Assembly (NCBI RefSeq): GCF_003391395.1 | Contig: NZ_CP024190.1 | Location: 3,224,001-3,288,000, forward strand | Direction: 5' to 3' | DNA from: Mycobacterium marinum | GTDB lineage: Bacteria > Actinomycetota > Actinomycetes > Mycobacteriales > Mycobacteriaceae | Length of the DNA: 64,000 nt | Part shown: positions 1 to 9,026 of the stretch, piece by piece | How the letters are laid out: every line of letters begins with the position of its first letter | Position numbering within the stretch: the first letter of the stretch is position 1 | Position numbers and translations under genes: made by a program | Notes under the pieces: generated by a model | The model's input: the letters and a program-made list of their open reading frames with translations, nothing else | The model's database searches: none | What the model was told of the DNA's origin: nothing

Positions 1-202
1 GATCTCTGGCCGGCCACGATGGGTCCGACGGAGACTAAGGTGCCTGCCGCTTATTGATAGCGGTTGCCACCATCTGGATGACGCGCCTCGGTGCGCAAGA
101 AATGGCGACTCTTGCTCAGGTACCGCAAGCAACGGTAGCGTTGTGCTGCTAATTACGACACGTAGAGTAGCGTAATTGCGGTCCGCCGAGAGAAAGGCCG
201 AA

Positions 203-2134
203 ATGCGAAGTCGTTACGCCGGCCTGCCGTTCGCCACGACCACAGCAGAGATCGCCGCCGCACTCGAGGACGTAAGCATCCCGACGCTGTTGCTCTCCCT
301 GGTGCACATCACCGGCGATGCCCGTTTCATCCGTGACTTCAAGCCCATGGGTCTATTTCTCAACGAAGTGCAGGGATTCATGTCGGAGGACGACAAGGCC
401 CGAGCACGCACTGAGGCTCTGGCGGTGATCAGCGAGTATCGCGACCAGGGCTGCCCCGAGCCCAAGCCCCTGAGCGGTGAGCTCATCCGGGAAATGCTGG
501 ACTGGGCCGCGTGCGAGCACGTCCCCGATGACTACTTGCCTCTGCTCGCTGAAGAGATGGACCTCGAGGGGCTGGACCCACGCCGGCCGGTAGCCCTGCC
601 TTCGGAGAGCGCGGCGGAGTTCCCGGTCATCGTGATCGGCTGCGGCGAATCGGGGATCCTGGCCGGAATTCGCCTCAAGCAAGCCAACATTGCGTTCACG
701 ATTGTGGAGAAGAACGCCGGACCGGGCGGAACGTGGTGGGAAAACCGCTATCCCGGCGCGCGTGTTGATGTAGCCAACCATTTCTACTGCTACAGCTTTG
801 AACCCAACAACGATTGGACGCATTTCTTCGCCGAACAGTGGGAGCTGCAGGACTATTTCGCAAAGGCGATCGACACGCACGATCTGGGTGGGCATATCCA
901 GTGGAATACCGAAGCCCTGGGGGCCGAGTGGAACGATGACGACGGAGTCTGGACCGTTCGGCTGCGGTCGGCCGACGGCACAACGCGCACCCTCTCGGCG
1001 CGGGCGCTCATCACCGCCGTGGGTCAGCTGAACCGTCCCTATGTCCCGGAATTCGACGGCGCCGACACCTTTGCCGGGCCATCGCTTCACTCCGCAGCCT
1101 GGGACCGGTCGGTGGACCTGACCGGTAAGCGGGTCGCCCTGGTCGGGGCCGGCGCCAGCGGTTTCCAGATCGCACCGGCGATTGCCGGGGATGTGGCGCA
1201 GCTGTCCGTGTTTCAGCGCACGGCCCAATGGATGTTTCCCAACACCATGTATCACGACGAAGTCGGAGACGGCGTGCGCTGGGCGATGCGCCACCTGCCG
1301 TTCTACGGCAGGTGGTACCGATTCCTGCTGCTCTGGCCGGGAGCCGACAAGGGCCTCGACGCCGCCCGTACCGATCCGAACTACGCCGACCAGGACTATG
1401 CGGTCAGCGATATCAACGCCGCGGCGCGGATGATGTTCAGCCAGTGGATCAGCAGCCAAGTCGCCGACGGCGACGCGCTATTGAGCAAGGTGCTGCCCGA
1501 CTATCCGGCTACCGGCAAGCGGACCCTGCAGGACAACGGTAGCTGGCTGGCCACGCTGCAGCGCGACAACGTGGACTTGGTGCGCACTCCGATTCAGCGC
1601 ATCACACCCACCGGCATCGTTACCGAAGACGGCGTGACGCACAGCGTTGACGTGATTGTCTACGCCACCGGCTTTCGGCACACCGATGTGCTGTGGCCGC
1701 TGCAGGTCATCGGCCGCAATGGAATCGACCTGCACCGCGTGTGGGGGAGACGGCCCTACGCCTACCTGGGGATCACGGTTCCGGGATTTCCCAATCTCTT
1801 TCTCATCTACGGGCCCGGCACGCATCTCGCCCACGGCGGCAGCCTGATCTTTCAATCGGAACTTCAAATGCGCTATATCAACCTGTGCCTGGAACGCTTG
1901 GTGGCCGATGGCATTGGTTCACTGGAACCGACTGACGAAGCGGCCGCGGGCTGGCACGAGCGGACGCAAGCCGAGATCAAGAAGATGGTGTGGTCGCACC
2001 CGGCCGTCAAGCATTCCTACTTCAAGAACGCCGACGGGGAAATTCATACGGTCAGCCCGTGGCGGCTCAACGAGTATTGGGCCGCGGTACGTCAGCCCGA
2101 TTGGTCTCAGTTCGTTCTCCGACAAAGAAAGTGA
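203..2134 (+). CDS. Baeyer-Villiger flavin monooxygenase
   Basis: This is a class B flavoprotein monooxygenase of 643 residues. It is expected to use FAD, NADPH and O2 to insert oxygen into ketones. An FAD Rossmann motif (VIVIGCGESG) lies near residue 145, followed by the Baeyer-Villiger fingerprint FAGPSLHSAAW (FxGxxxHxxxW) and a second Rossmann motif VALVGAGASG. The roughly 140-residue N-terminal extension and total length match the 4-hydroxyacetophenone monooxygenase subgroup. A TTG at 176 is in frame, but ATG 203 is preferred because AGAAAGG lies five bases upstream. The stop is 10 bp before the alcohol dehydrogenase, so the two probably form an operon, with the dehydrogenase supplying or consuming a carbonyl. 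The substrate is unknown. Confidence 0.9.
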   Translation: MRSRYAGLPFATTTAEIAAALEDVSIPTLLLSLVHITGDARFIRDFKPMGLFLNEVQGFMSEDDKARARTEALAVISEYRDQGCPEPKPLSGELIREMLDWAACEHVPDDYLPLLAEEMDLEGLDPRRPVALPSESAAEFPVIVIGCGESGILAGIRLKQANIAFTIVEKNAGPGGTWWENRYPGARVDVANHFYCYSFEPNNDWTHFFAEQWELQDYFAKAIDTHDLGGHIQWNTEALGAEWNDDDGVWTVRLRSADGTTRTLSARALITAVGQLNRPYVPEFDGADTFAGPSLHSAAWDRSVDLTGKRVALVGAGASGFQIAPAIAGDVAQLSVFQRTAQWMFPNTMYHDEVGDGVRWAMRHLPFYGRWYRFLLLWPGADKGLDAARTDPNYADQDYAVSDINAAARMMFSQWISSQVADGDALLSKVLPDYPATGKRTLQDNGSWLATLQRDNVDLVRTPIQRITPTGIVTEDGVTHSVDVIVYATGFRHTDVLWPLQVIGRNGIDLHRVWGRRPYAYLGITVPGFPNLFLIYGPGTHLAHGGSLIFQSELQMRYINLCLERLVADGIGSLEPTDEAAAGWHERTQAEIKKMVWSHPAVKHSYFKNADGEIHTVSPWRLNEYWAAVRQPDWSQFVLRQRK

Positions 2135-2144
2135 GCACGCCGAC

Positions 2145-3170
2145 ATGCGCACCGTAGTCATCGACGGGCCGGGCAGTATCCGCGTCGACAACCGCCCCGA
2201 CCCGGCACTGCCCGGATCTGACGGAGTCATAGTCGCCGTGAGCGCCGCGGGCATCTGCGGTTCCGACCTGCATTTCTACGAGGGCGAATACCCCCTGGCC
2301 GAACCGGTGGCCCTGGGTCATGAGGCGGTTGGCACGGTGGTGGAGAAAGGACCCGACGTCCACACCGTCGAAGTTGGTGACCAGGTCATGGTGTCCTCGG
2401 TGGCCGGGTGCGGTGCCTGCGCGGGTTGCGCCACCCGCGATCCGGCGATGTGTGTTTCCGGGCCACAGATCTTCGGATCCGGCGCGCTGGGCGGCGCGCA
2501 GGCCGACCTGCTCGCGGTCCCGGCCGCGGACTTCCAGGTGCTCAAGATTCCCGCTGCGATCACCACCGAGCAGGCGTTGCTGCTCACCGACAACCTCGCA
2601 ACCGGCTGGGCGGCCGCACGCCGGGCCGATATCCCCTTTGGCGCAACGGTGGCAGTCATCGGCCTGGGCGCGGTGGGGCTGTGCGCGGTGCGCAGTGCCC
2701 TCGCCCAAGGCGCTGCGACCGTGTTCGCGGTGGATCGAGTGCAGGGGCGCTTGCAGCGGGCCTCCGAATGGGGAGCGACCGCCGTCGCTTCTCCGGCGGC
2801 CGAGGCCATTGTCGCAGCGACGGGTGGGCGCGGCGCCGATTCGGTGATTGATGCCGTGGGCACCGACGCATCAATGACCGACGCGCTCAACGCCGTTCGG
2901 GTCGGCGGCACCGTGTCCGTTGTCGGCGTTCACGATCTGCAGCCGTTTCCGCTTCCCGCCCTGACCTGCCTGCTGCGCAGCATCACATTGCGACTGACCA
3001 TCGCACCCGTGCAGCGCACCTGGTCAGAATTGATTCCGTTGCTCGAGTCGGGACGCCTTGATGTGGACGGGATCTTCACCACTTCATTGCCACTGGACGA
3101 AGCTGCCAAGGGGTACTCGATTGCCGGTTCCCGGTCCGGCAATGACGTGAAGGTGCTGCTCAAGGTTTAG
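2145..3170 (+). CDS. Zinc-dependent alcohol dehydrogenase (Rv1895-like)
   Basis: This medium-chain dehydrogenase of 341 residues is expected to oxidise alcohols with NAD(P)+. The catalytic zinc region is ICGSDLHFYEG with LGHEAVG. The structural zinc cluster is GCGACAGCATRDPAMC, with four cysteines. The cofactor Rossmann motif is VIGLGAVGLCAV. The open frame reaches back to 1908 inside the monooxygenase, but the conserved N-terminus MRTVVIDGPG starts at ATG 2145. It follows the Baeyer-Villiger enzyme by 10 bp, suggesting co-transcription. In M. tuberculosis a similar dehydrogenase, Rv1895, also precedes the methyltransferase Rv1896c. Its end overlaps the convergent methyltransferase by 11 bp. 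Confidence 0.92.
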   Translation: MRTVVIDGPGSIRVDNRPDPALPGSDGVIVAVSAAGICGSDLHFYEGEYPLAEPVALGHEAVGTVVEKGPDVHTVEVGDQVMVSSVAGCGACAGCATRDPAMCVSGPQIFGSGALGGAQADLLAVPAADFQVLKIPAAITTEQALLLTDNLATGWAAARRADIPFGATVAVIGLGAVGLCAVRSALAQGAATVFAVDRVQGRLQRASEWGATAVASPAAEAIVAATGGRGADSVIDAVGTDASMTDALNAVRVGGTVSVVGVHDLQPFPLPALTCLLRSITLRLTIAPVQRTWSELIPLLESGRLDVDGIFTTSLPLDEAAKGYSIAGSRSGNDVKVLLKV

Positions 3171-4071
3171 TAGCGACGATGTACTCAGAGTGCATGATGG
3201 CGTCGAGGCGCACATCCACCGCGGGGGGCGTCATTCCATAGCCGGCTTCCAACTCGAGCGTGTTGCGAACAGGTTCGACGACCCACCCGCGCGCCGCCAG
3301 CCATTGGGCCGGACTGGTCTTGTCGTCATACGTCAAGGCAGAGAAGTTCACGTCGCCAGACAGATTGACCCCGGGGTGCGTCTGCTCCAGGGCGACGAGC
3401 TGATCGTGATCCAACCGCGACCCCAGGGCCCCCGTGGCGATTCGGCTGCCCGGCGCACAAAGGTCATCGATCCGCGCGAATAGGGCATCTTGCGCGTCAG
3501 CGGTCAGATATGGCAACAGTCCCTCCGCCGACCAGGCGCTGGGCTGACCCGGCTCGAACCCAGCTGCGTGCAGCGTCGCCGGCCAGTCGGTGCGCAGATC
3601 CGCCGCTACCTCGTTTCGTCGCGCTTTGGGCTCGACACCATGGCGCTGCAGCACCCGTGCTTTGAACTCGAGAACTTGTGGCAGGTCGATTTCGAATACC
3701 ATTGTTCCGGATGGCCATTCGAGCCGATAGGCCCGCGAGTCAAGACCGGCGGCGACGATCACCGCCTGTTTGGTTCCCGCGGCGGCGGCGGAGCGGAAAA
3801 AGTCATCGAAAAACCGGGTCTGGACTCCGTAGAGGCGGGGGAACGCGGTTTCGTCCACGGAGGTTGGCGGATGGGCGAGTTGGTCGTTCAAATACGCATC
3901 CCCGGACGCCGCGATGAAGTACTTCGCATACTCGTCGGGAGCCAGCGGTTGCGGCCCGACCGTGTCCAGCGCGCGCCATCCCGCCACCAGCAATGCGGTG
4001 TAACCGACGCCGCTGACGATGTCCCACTGGTCATCGTCGGAACGACGAGATCCATATTCGGATGTAGTCAT
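3160..4071 (-). CDS. SAM-dependent methyltransferase, TIGR00027 family (Rv1896c-like)
   Basis: This protein of 303 residues belongs to the leucine-carboxyl-methyltransferase-like family that is expanded in mycobacteria. The N-terminus carries a DIVSGVGYTALLVA segment. The SAM-binding region is QAVIVAAGLDSRAYRL, followed by an acidic strand (FEIDLPQVLEFK) and AEGLLPYLTADAQ, all typical of the family. Length equals M. tuberculosis Rv1896c as remembered. The start is ATG 4071. It is convergent with the dehydrogenase and tail-overlaps it by 11 bp. The methyl acceptor is not known for most members, so no substrate is assigned. Confidence 0.9.
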   Translation of the reverse strand: MTTSEYGSRRSDDDQWDIVSGVGYTALLVAGWRALDTVGPQPLAPDEYAKYFIAASGDAYLNDQLAHPPTSVDETAFPRLYGVQTRFFDDFFRSAAAAGTKQAVIVAAGLDSRAYRLEWPSGTMVFEIDLPQVLEFKARVLQRHGVEPKARRNEVAADLRTDWPATLHAAGFEPGQPSAWSAEGLLPYLTADAQDALFARIDDLCAPGSRIATGALGSRLDHDQLVALEQTHPGVNLSGDVNFSALTYDDKTSPAQWLAARGWVVEPVRNTLELEAGYGMTPPAVDVRLDAIMHSEYIVATKP

Positions 4072-4112
4072 CGATACCTCCCGCTACGGCGCCAACCTAC
4101 CGCCGCACGCGA

Positions 4113-4544
4113 TCACAGTTCCAGCATGACGGTCACCGGACCGTCGTTGATGAGTTCAACCTGCATGTGGGCCCCGAAGACACCGGCTTCCACGTGGGCG
4201 CCCAGCGCCCGCAAGGCCTCAGCGAACGCGGCCACCAGCGGCTCGGCCACCGCCCTCGGCGCCGCAGCGTTCCACGATGGCCGCCGTCCCTTGACGGTAT
4301 CGGCGTAGAGCGTGAACTGACTGACCACCAGAATCGGCGCGCCAAGGTCAGAAGCCGATTTCTCGTCGGTGAGAATACGCAAATACCAGAGCTTTTCGGC
4401 AAGCTGCCGGGCCTTGTCGCCGTCGTCACCGTGAGTCACACCGACGAAGGCCAGCAGTCCCTGGCCGGGCGGCCGGACGGCGCCGACCACGTCACCGTCG
4501 ACCGTCACCGCTGCCGAGCACACCCGTTGCACCAGAACCCGCAT
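4113..4544 (-). CDS. dtd: D-aminoacyl-tRNA deacylase
   Basis: Dtd hydrolyses D-amino acids mischarged onto tRNA, protecting translation in the cytosol. At 143 residues it has the usual family length. The catalytic motif SQFTLYADT and the C-terminal cross-subunit motif NDGPVTVML, which gate chirality in the dimer, are both intact. The N-terminus MRVLVQRV is canonical, so the start is ATG 4544 and the longer open frame to 4829 is not used. Neighbours match the Rv1896c-Rv1897c order of M. tuberculosis. Confidence 0.96.
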   Translation of the reverse strand: MRVLVQRVCSAAVTVDGDVVGAVRPPGQGLLAFVGVTHGDDGDKARQLAEKLWYLRILTDEKSASDLGAPILVVSQFTLYADTVKGRRPSWNAAAPRAVAEPLVAAFAEALRALGAHVEAGVFGAHMQVELINDGPVTVMLEL

Positions 4545-4840
4545 GGGCCTCGATGCTGCCAGGTCGGGTCGTAGCGCCAAGGTGCCGGTCTGGGTAGGCG
4601 CATGTCGCTGTGAGCGTGAGGGTGCCACGTGTTGCGGTGGCGGAAATTCGATCGCCTGGTCTGGCGGTAGCGGCGGCACTGGCGGAAGCAACCGATCTCG
4701 CCAATTGCCGACGGCTGTTCTCCCACTGCGGGGCGTATCGTGCTGAGGGCCGGATTCTTGCTGCCGTGGCCGCGGTCCTGGCCGTCGCGGTGCCGAGTAC
4801 AGCCGTGCCGACCGACAGCGGCTTGACATAGGAGAAAAGC
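4545..4840. other. Divergent intergenic region, dtd / thiamine-binding protein
   Basis: These 296 bases separate dtd (minus) from the thiamine-binding gene (plus). Open frames exist on both strands, but they are Arg/Ala-rich low-complexity readings without a recognisable start site, so no gene is called. The stretch should contain promoters for both neighbours. No confident -35/-10 pair is visible. Confidence 0.5.
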
Positions 4841-5167
4841 GTGTCTGTGCTTGTCGCGTTTTCCGTTACCCCGATGGGCGTTGGTGAAGGCGTTGGCGAG
4901 ATCGTGGCCGAAGCGGTTCGGGTGGTTCGCGATTCCGGATTGGCCAACCAGACGGACTCGATGTTCACCGTGATCGAAGGCGATACCTGGGAAGAGGTCA
5001 TGGCGGTGGTACAGCGCGCGGTGGAGGCCGTCGCGGCCCGCGCGCCGCGAGTCAGCACCGTGATCAAGGCGGACTGGCGCCGGGAAGCCAGTGACGCAAT
5101 GACCGGCAAAGTCGCGTCGGTAGAGCGTTACCTAGCTCAGCCCGGCAGCGATCAGCCAGCACCTTAG
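4841..5167 (+). CDS. Thiamine-binding protein, MTH1187/YkoF family (Rv1898-like)
   Basis: This small protein of 108 residues has a ferredoxin-like fold. The family binds thiamine or HMP-like ligands in the cytosol and is often described as thiamine-binding. The N-terminus MSVLVAFSVTPMGVGEGVG and the later SGLANQTDSMFTVIEG are the recognisable family signatures. The GTG start at 4841 is chosen because GGAGAAAA sits nine bases upstream. It is convergent with the macrodomain gene and overlaps its stop by 4 bp. M. tuberculosis has the orthologue Rv1898 in the same position. Confidence 0.88.
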   Translation: MSVLVAFSVTPMGVGEGVGEIVAEAVRVVRDSGLANQTDSMFTVIEGDTWEEVMAVVQRAVEAVAARAPRVSTVIKADWRREASDAMTGKVASVERYLAQPGSDQPAP

Positions 5168-5658
5168 GCCTGCACTGCAGCGACAAATGCTTTCTCGGCC
5201 GCATTTCCGTGCACGGCAAAAACCACCCGCTTTAGCGAACCCGGGTGGTGTCGCCGCACCGCTTCGACCATCAGCCGTGCCGCCCGTTCGAGCGGGAAGC
5301 CGCCAACGCCGGTGCCAAATGCCACCAAGGCCAGCGAGCGGCAACCGAGCTCATCGGCCTTGCGCAAGGCAGAGCTGGTGGCCCGAGAGATGATCTCGGA
5401 CGAGGTAGGACCGCCCAGCTCCATTGTCGCCGCGTGGATCACGTAGCGCGCCGGCATCTCGCCGGCCGTGGTTTCGACCGCCTCTCCGAGCCCGATCGGC
5501 GCCTTTTCATTCGATTCACGTTGGATATCCGGCCCACCGGCGCGGGAGATGGCCGCTGCGACGCCACCGGCATGGCGAAGTTGGGTATTGGCGGCGTTGG
5601 TGATCGCGTCGAGTTCGAGCTTCGTGACGTCGGCCTGGACTACCTCTAGCTCGATCAT
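5164..5658 (-). CDS. Macrodomain ADP-ribose-binding protein (Rv1899c/LppD-like)
   Basis: This is a stand-alone macrodomain of 164 residues, expected to bind or hydrolyse ADP-ribose or O-acetyl-ADP-ribose. Key motifs are VQADVTKLELDAITNAAN (adenine and catalytic Asn loop), GGVAAAISRAGG (distal ribose loop) and VAFGTGVGGFPLERAARLM (diphosphate loop). M. tuberculosis Rv1899c (LppD) is remembered as longer and annotated as a lipoprotein. Here there is no lipobox and no signal peptide before the domain, so a cytosolic enzyme is more likely. The start is ATG 5658. Confidence 0.9.
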   Translation of the reverse strand: MIELEVVQADVTKLELDAITNAANTQLRHAGGVAAAISRAGGPDIQRESNEKAPIGLGEAVETTAGEMPARYVIHAATMELGGPTSSEIISRATSSALRKADELGCRSLALVAFGTGVGGFPLERAARLMVEAVRRHHPGSLKRVVFAVHGNAAEKAFVAAVQA

Positions 5659-5803
5659 GGGCCCATTGTCCGTCGCGCACCGCCGGAAACGCCATCAAAC
5701 GGCCGGCTTCGGCCAGCCAGCCGCGACGGCGCGGACCAAAGCGGAGGGACTGCCACGGCACGACCTGGAGTCTGATGCCGGTCGAGGCGGCCGCTGAGAT
5801 AAC

Positions 5804-6202
5804 GTGACACAACCGAGGAAGTTTGGCTGGCCCACCAGGAGGCACACCGATGGCTCGTCACTGCACACCCCTACCGGCGCGAATCGCATGAGTAGCGATA
5901 CCGGTGAGCCCGGCGGCCAAGACAGCCAAGGCGGGGCGGGTGGCCGCGGTGGTGCCGGCGGAGCCGGTGGTGCCGGCGGCAGGGGCGGTGCCGGCGGCAG
6001 GGGCGGTGCCGGCGGTGCCGGCGGTCCTGGAGGTCAAGGCGGCCGGGGCGGCGCCGGCGGACCGGGCGGTGCGCCTGGCATAGGCGGTCGGCCCGGCGAG
6101 GGTGGTCCGGGCGGCGCCGGCGGTGAGCCGGGCCCCGGCGGAACCCCCGGTCAGCCCGGTCAGCCCGGCCAGCCGGGTCAACCTGGCAGCCCGGGCCACT
6201 AG
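5804..6202 (+). CDS. Glycine-rich, collagen-like protein
   Basis: This low-complexity protein of up to 132 residues is made of GGAGG, GGRGG and GGPGG units and ends in collagen-like GQPGQPGQPG triplets. The open frame starts at GTG 5804. ATG 5888, giving MSSDTGEPGG and 104 residues, fits the repeat domain better, but neither has a clear Shine-Dalgarno sequence. There is no transmembrane segment or signal peptide. It occupies the macrodomain-cinA gap where M. tuberculosis has lipJ (Rv1900c). Function is unknown; PGRS-like surface or structural roles are only analogies. High-GC repeats also yield long frames by chance, which lowers confidence. Confidence 0.55.
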   Translation: MTQPRKFGWPTRRHTDGSSLHTPTGANRMSSDTGEPGGQDSQGGAGGRGGAGGAGGAGGRGGAGGRGGAGGAGGPGGQGGRGGAGGPGGAPGIGGRPGEGGPGGAGGEPGPGGTPGQPGQPGQPGQPGSPGH

Positions 6203-6306
6203 ATCACCTGCAGGCGCTGAGCGCCGAATATGCGGCCCCGGCCGTAGCACCCCAGCTGGGCACTAATCGACTTGCCAAGAAGGCACTTTCGTCGCCGGAT
6301 CGGCCG

Positions 6307-7596
6307 GTGCGTAGGCTGATGGCGGTGAGCGCACGTGCGGGCATCGTGGTCACCGGAACTGAGGTTCTCACCGGCCGTGTCCAAGATCGCAACGGTCCGT
6401 GGATCGCCGACCAGCTGCTCGAGCTGGGTGTCGAGCTGGCCCACATCACCATCTGCGGCGACCGCCCTGCCGACATCGAAGCGCAGCTGCGATTCATGGC
6501 AGACCAGGACCTCGACCTGATCATCACCAGCGGTGGTCTAGGACCTACGGCCGATGACATGACCGTCGAGGTGGTCGCTCGTTTCTGTGGACGCGAGCTG
6601 ATACTGGACGCGGAACTGGAAGACACGATCGCCAACATCCTCAAGAGGCTGATGGCGCGCAACCCGGGTTTCGACCCCGGCAACTTCGACTCGGTACTGG
6701 CCGCCAATCAGAAGCAAGCGATGATCCCGGCTGGTGCGCAAGTGATCAATCCGGTGGGTACCGCGCCTGGTCTGGTGGTGCCGGGAAAGCCGGCGGTCAT
6801 GGTGCTTCCAGGACCCCCGCGCGAGCTTCAGCCCATGTGGCACAGTGCCATTCAGATGCCCGGGGCGCAGGAGGCGATCGCCGGCCGAACGACCTACCGG
6901 CAAGAGACAATACGGATGTTCGGACTGCCGGAGTCCGGGTTGGCCGAGACCTTGCGCAGCGCCGAGACGACCATCCCCGATTTTGGCGCGCTAGAGATCA
7001 CAACATGCCTGCGACGCGGAGAAATCGAGATGGTCACGCGGTACGAACCGGGCGCGGCAGACACCTATGCGCAAGTAGCGCGACTGCTGCGCGATCGCCA
7101 TGGCGATCAGATCTACTCCGAAGACGGCTCGCAGGTGGACGATCTGGTGGCACGATTGCTTGCCGACCGGCGCATCGCGACCGCGGAATCGTGCACCGCT
7201 GGACTCCTGGCCGCTCGGCTCACCGACCGTCCTGGCTCTTCGGCCTATGTCATGGGCGGTGTGGTGAGTTACTCCAATGAGGCTAAGGCCGAGTTGCTCG
7301 GCGTCGACCCAGCACTGATCGAGATGCACGGGGCAGTTTCAGAACGGGTGGCGCAGGCCATGGCGGCGGGGGCATTGCAGCGCTTCGGCGCCGACACCGC
7401 GGTCGCGATTACCGGAATCGCCGGTCCCGGTGGGGGAACCGAGCAAAAGCCGGTCGGGACAGTCTGCTTTTGCGTGTTGGTCGGCGACGGTCGCAACGTC
7501 ACTCGAACGCTGCGGCTGCCCGGAAATCGGTCCGACATCCGCGAACGCTCAACGACCGTTGCCATGCACCTGTTGCGGCGTGCGTTGAGCGAATAA
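6307..7596 (+). CDS. cinA: CinA-like protein
   Basis: This two-domain protein of 429 residues matches M. tuberculosis CinA (Rv1901). The N-terminal molybdopterin-binding (COG1058) domain has GIVVTGTEVLTGRV, TSGGLGPTADDMT and LPGPPRELQPMW. The C-terminal nicotinamide-nucleotide amidase domain has ATAESCTAGLLAARLT (catalytic Ser-Cys region) and TGIAGPGGGTEQKPVGTV. The family salvages NMN and has ADP-ribose pyrophosphatase activity in some species. The start is GTG 6307, with ATG 6319 and GTG 6325 as alternatives. It is convergent with the nanT-like transporter. Confidence 0.95.
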   Translation: MRRLMAVSARAGIVVTGTEVLTGRVQDRNGPWIADQLLELGVELAHITICGDRPADIEAQLRFMADQDLDLIITSGGLGPTADDMTVEVVARFCGRELILDAELEDTIANILKRLMARNPGFDPGNFDSVLAANQKQAMIPAGAQVINPVGTAPGLVVPGKPAVMVLPGPPRELQPMWHSAIQMPGAQEAIAGRTTYRQETIRMFGLPESGLAETLRSAETTIPDFGALEITTCLRRGEIEMVTRYEPGAADTYAQVARLLRDRHGDQIYSEDGSQVDDLVARLLADRRIATAESCTAGLLAARLTDRPGSSAYVMGGVVSYSNEAKAELLGVDPALIEMHGAVSERVAQAMAAGALQRFGADTAVAITGIAGPGGGTEQKPVGTVCFCVLVGDGRNVTRTLRLPGNRSDIRERSTTVAMHLLRRALSE

Positions 7597-7691
7597 CTCG
7601 GCCGACGATTCACCGCCGGTCGATCGTGCGGCGACCGCCCCCGAGTCGGGCTTGCCGGAGCGCGCATTTCGCGATCCCGACGCTGTCTGCG

Positions 7692-8960
7692 TCATGTCTT
7701 CCCTGGTAAAAAGGCGGTCTCGGCAGTGCCGAAGTGGATACCGGTCGCGTCCTTGCCGATCAGCGCCAGCACCGCGACCACGGTCAACACCGGCACGATT
7801 GTGACGGCCAAGGCAAACGGATACCCGTGGGTTTCGGCCAGATGTTCCTGAATGGGCAGGTTCATCGCCGCCAGCAGGTTGCCGAGCTGATAGGTGACCC
7901 CGGGGTAGAGGCCACGAATGGCGTCCGGCGACATCTCGGTCAAGTGCGCCGGGATCACGCCCCAGGCCCCCTGCACGCATAGCTGCATCAAGAAGGAACC
8001 CAGGCACAGCATCGCGGCGGTACGCGAATAAGCGAATATCGGCACGATCGGCAACGCCAATACCGCGCAGAACGCAATCGTGTATCGCCGGCCGAAGCGC
8101 TGCGAAAGGGTGCCGAACATCAGCCCGCCGATGATGGCGCCCGCGTTGTAGACGACCACGATCCAGCGGGCGGTAGCCGACGACAATCCGGCACCGTGGT
8201 CGGTGGTGGCGGTGAGGAAACTCGGGTAGACGTCCTGGGTACCGTGGCTCATCCAGTTGAAGGCGGTCATCAGCAACACCAGGTAGACGAACCGGCGGAT
8301 GATCGCCGCGTTGCGCAGCACGTCTCGGACTCGGGTCTTGGTGAGCTTCATCCGGTCCTGCGCGGCCTCCCACACCTCGGATTCCTTCACCCGGTACCGA
8401 ATGATCAGGCTGATCAACGCGGGGATGATGGACAACCCGAACAGCCAGCGCCAGGACAGACCCAGCCAGTTCATCACCACCAGGCTCGACACCGTGGCTA
8501 GCAGATAGCCGAACGCATAGCCCTCTTGCAGCAGCCCAGAGAAAAATCCGCGCCGACCGACGGGAACCTTCTCCATGGCAAGCGCCGCACCCAATCCCCA
8601 CTCACCACCCATGCCGATGCCATAGAGCAGGCGCAAGATCACCAGCACCGTGAAGTTGGGGGCAAAGGCGCACAAGAACCCGACCACCGAGTACAAGGCC
8701 ACGTCGACCATGAGCGGAACGCGCCTGCCGACCCGATCTGCCCACAGCCCGAAGATCAGCGCACCCACCGGCCGCATGGCCAGCGTCGCGGTGGTCACGA
8801 ACGCGACTTCGGTCTTGGTGTGATGAAAGGTTTTTGCGATGTCGGCGTAGACCAGCACCACGATGAAGTAGTCGAACGCGTCCATCGTCCAGCCCAAGAA
8901 CGCCGCGATAAACGAATTCCGCTGGTCGACGTTCAGCCACGGTGTTTTCACGTTCTGCAT
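7692..8960 (-). CDS. nanT: MFS transporter, sialic-acid-transporter-like (Rv1902c NanT-like)
   Basis: This is a major facilitator of 422 residues with about 12 membrane helices. It carries the loop 2-3 signature GLWADRVGRRVPLM and the sugar-porter-like RLLYGIGMGGEWGLG, which is typical of the NanT/SHS family. Length matches Rv1902c. The frame is open to 9275, but the conserved start MQNVKTPWLNVDQRNSF is at ATG 8960. It diverges from the amidohydrolase gene with a 66 bp shared promoter region. The transported substrate, probably an organic acid or anion, cannot be told from sequence. Confidence 0.92.
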   Translation of the reverse strand: MQNVKTPWLNVDQRNSFIAAFLGWTMDAFDYFIVVLVYADIAKTFHHTKTEVAFVTTATLAMRPVGALIFGLWADRVGRRVPLMVDVALYSVVGFLCAFAPNFTVLVILRLLYGIGMGGEWGLGAALAMEKVPVGRRGFFSGLLQEGYAFGYLLATVSSLVVMNWLGLSWRWLFGLSIIPALISLIIRYRVKESEVWEAAQDRMKLTKTRVRDVLRNAAIIRRFVYLVLLMTAFNWMSHGTQDVYPSFLTATTDHGAGLSSATARWIVVVYNAGAIIGGLMFGTLSQRFGRRYTIAFCAVLALPIVPIFAYSRTAAMLCLGSFLMQLCVQGAWGVIPAHLTEMSPDAIRGLYPGVTYQLGNLLAAMNLPIQEHLAETHGYPFALAVTIVPVLTVVAVLALIGKDATGIHFGTAETAFLPGKT

Positions 8961-9026
8961 CGTGGCGTACCGCACGCCGGACCGCGCACCTGGGGTAGCG
9001 GCCACCCGCGAGTAGCTTGGGCGTAT

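Noticed and set aside
353..1459. 368-codon frame antisense to the monooxygenase
   Set aside because: It is a GC-bias shadow; the plus-strand gene has full FAD and Baeyer-Villiger motifs.
5858..6250. Minus-strand Ala/Thr/Arg-rich frame over the glycine-rich gene
   Set aside because: It is the complement of GGN repeats; the sense strand reads as a coherent Gly-X-Y protein.
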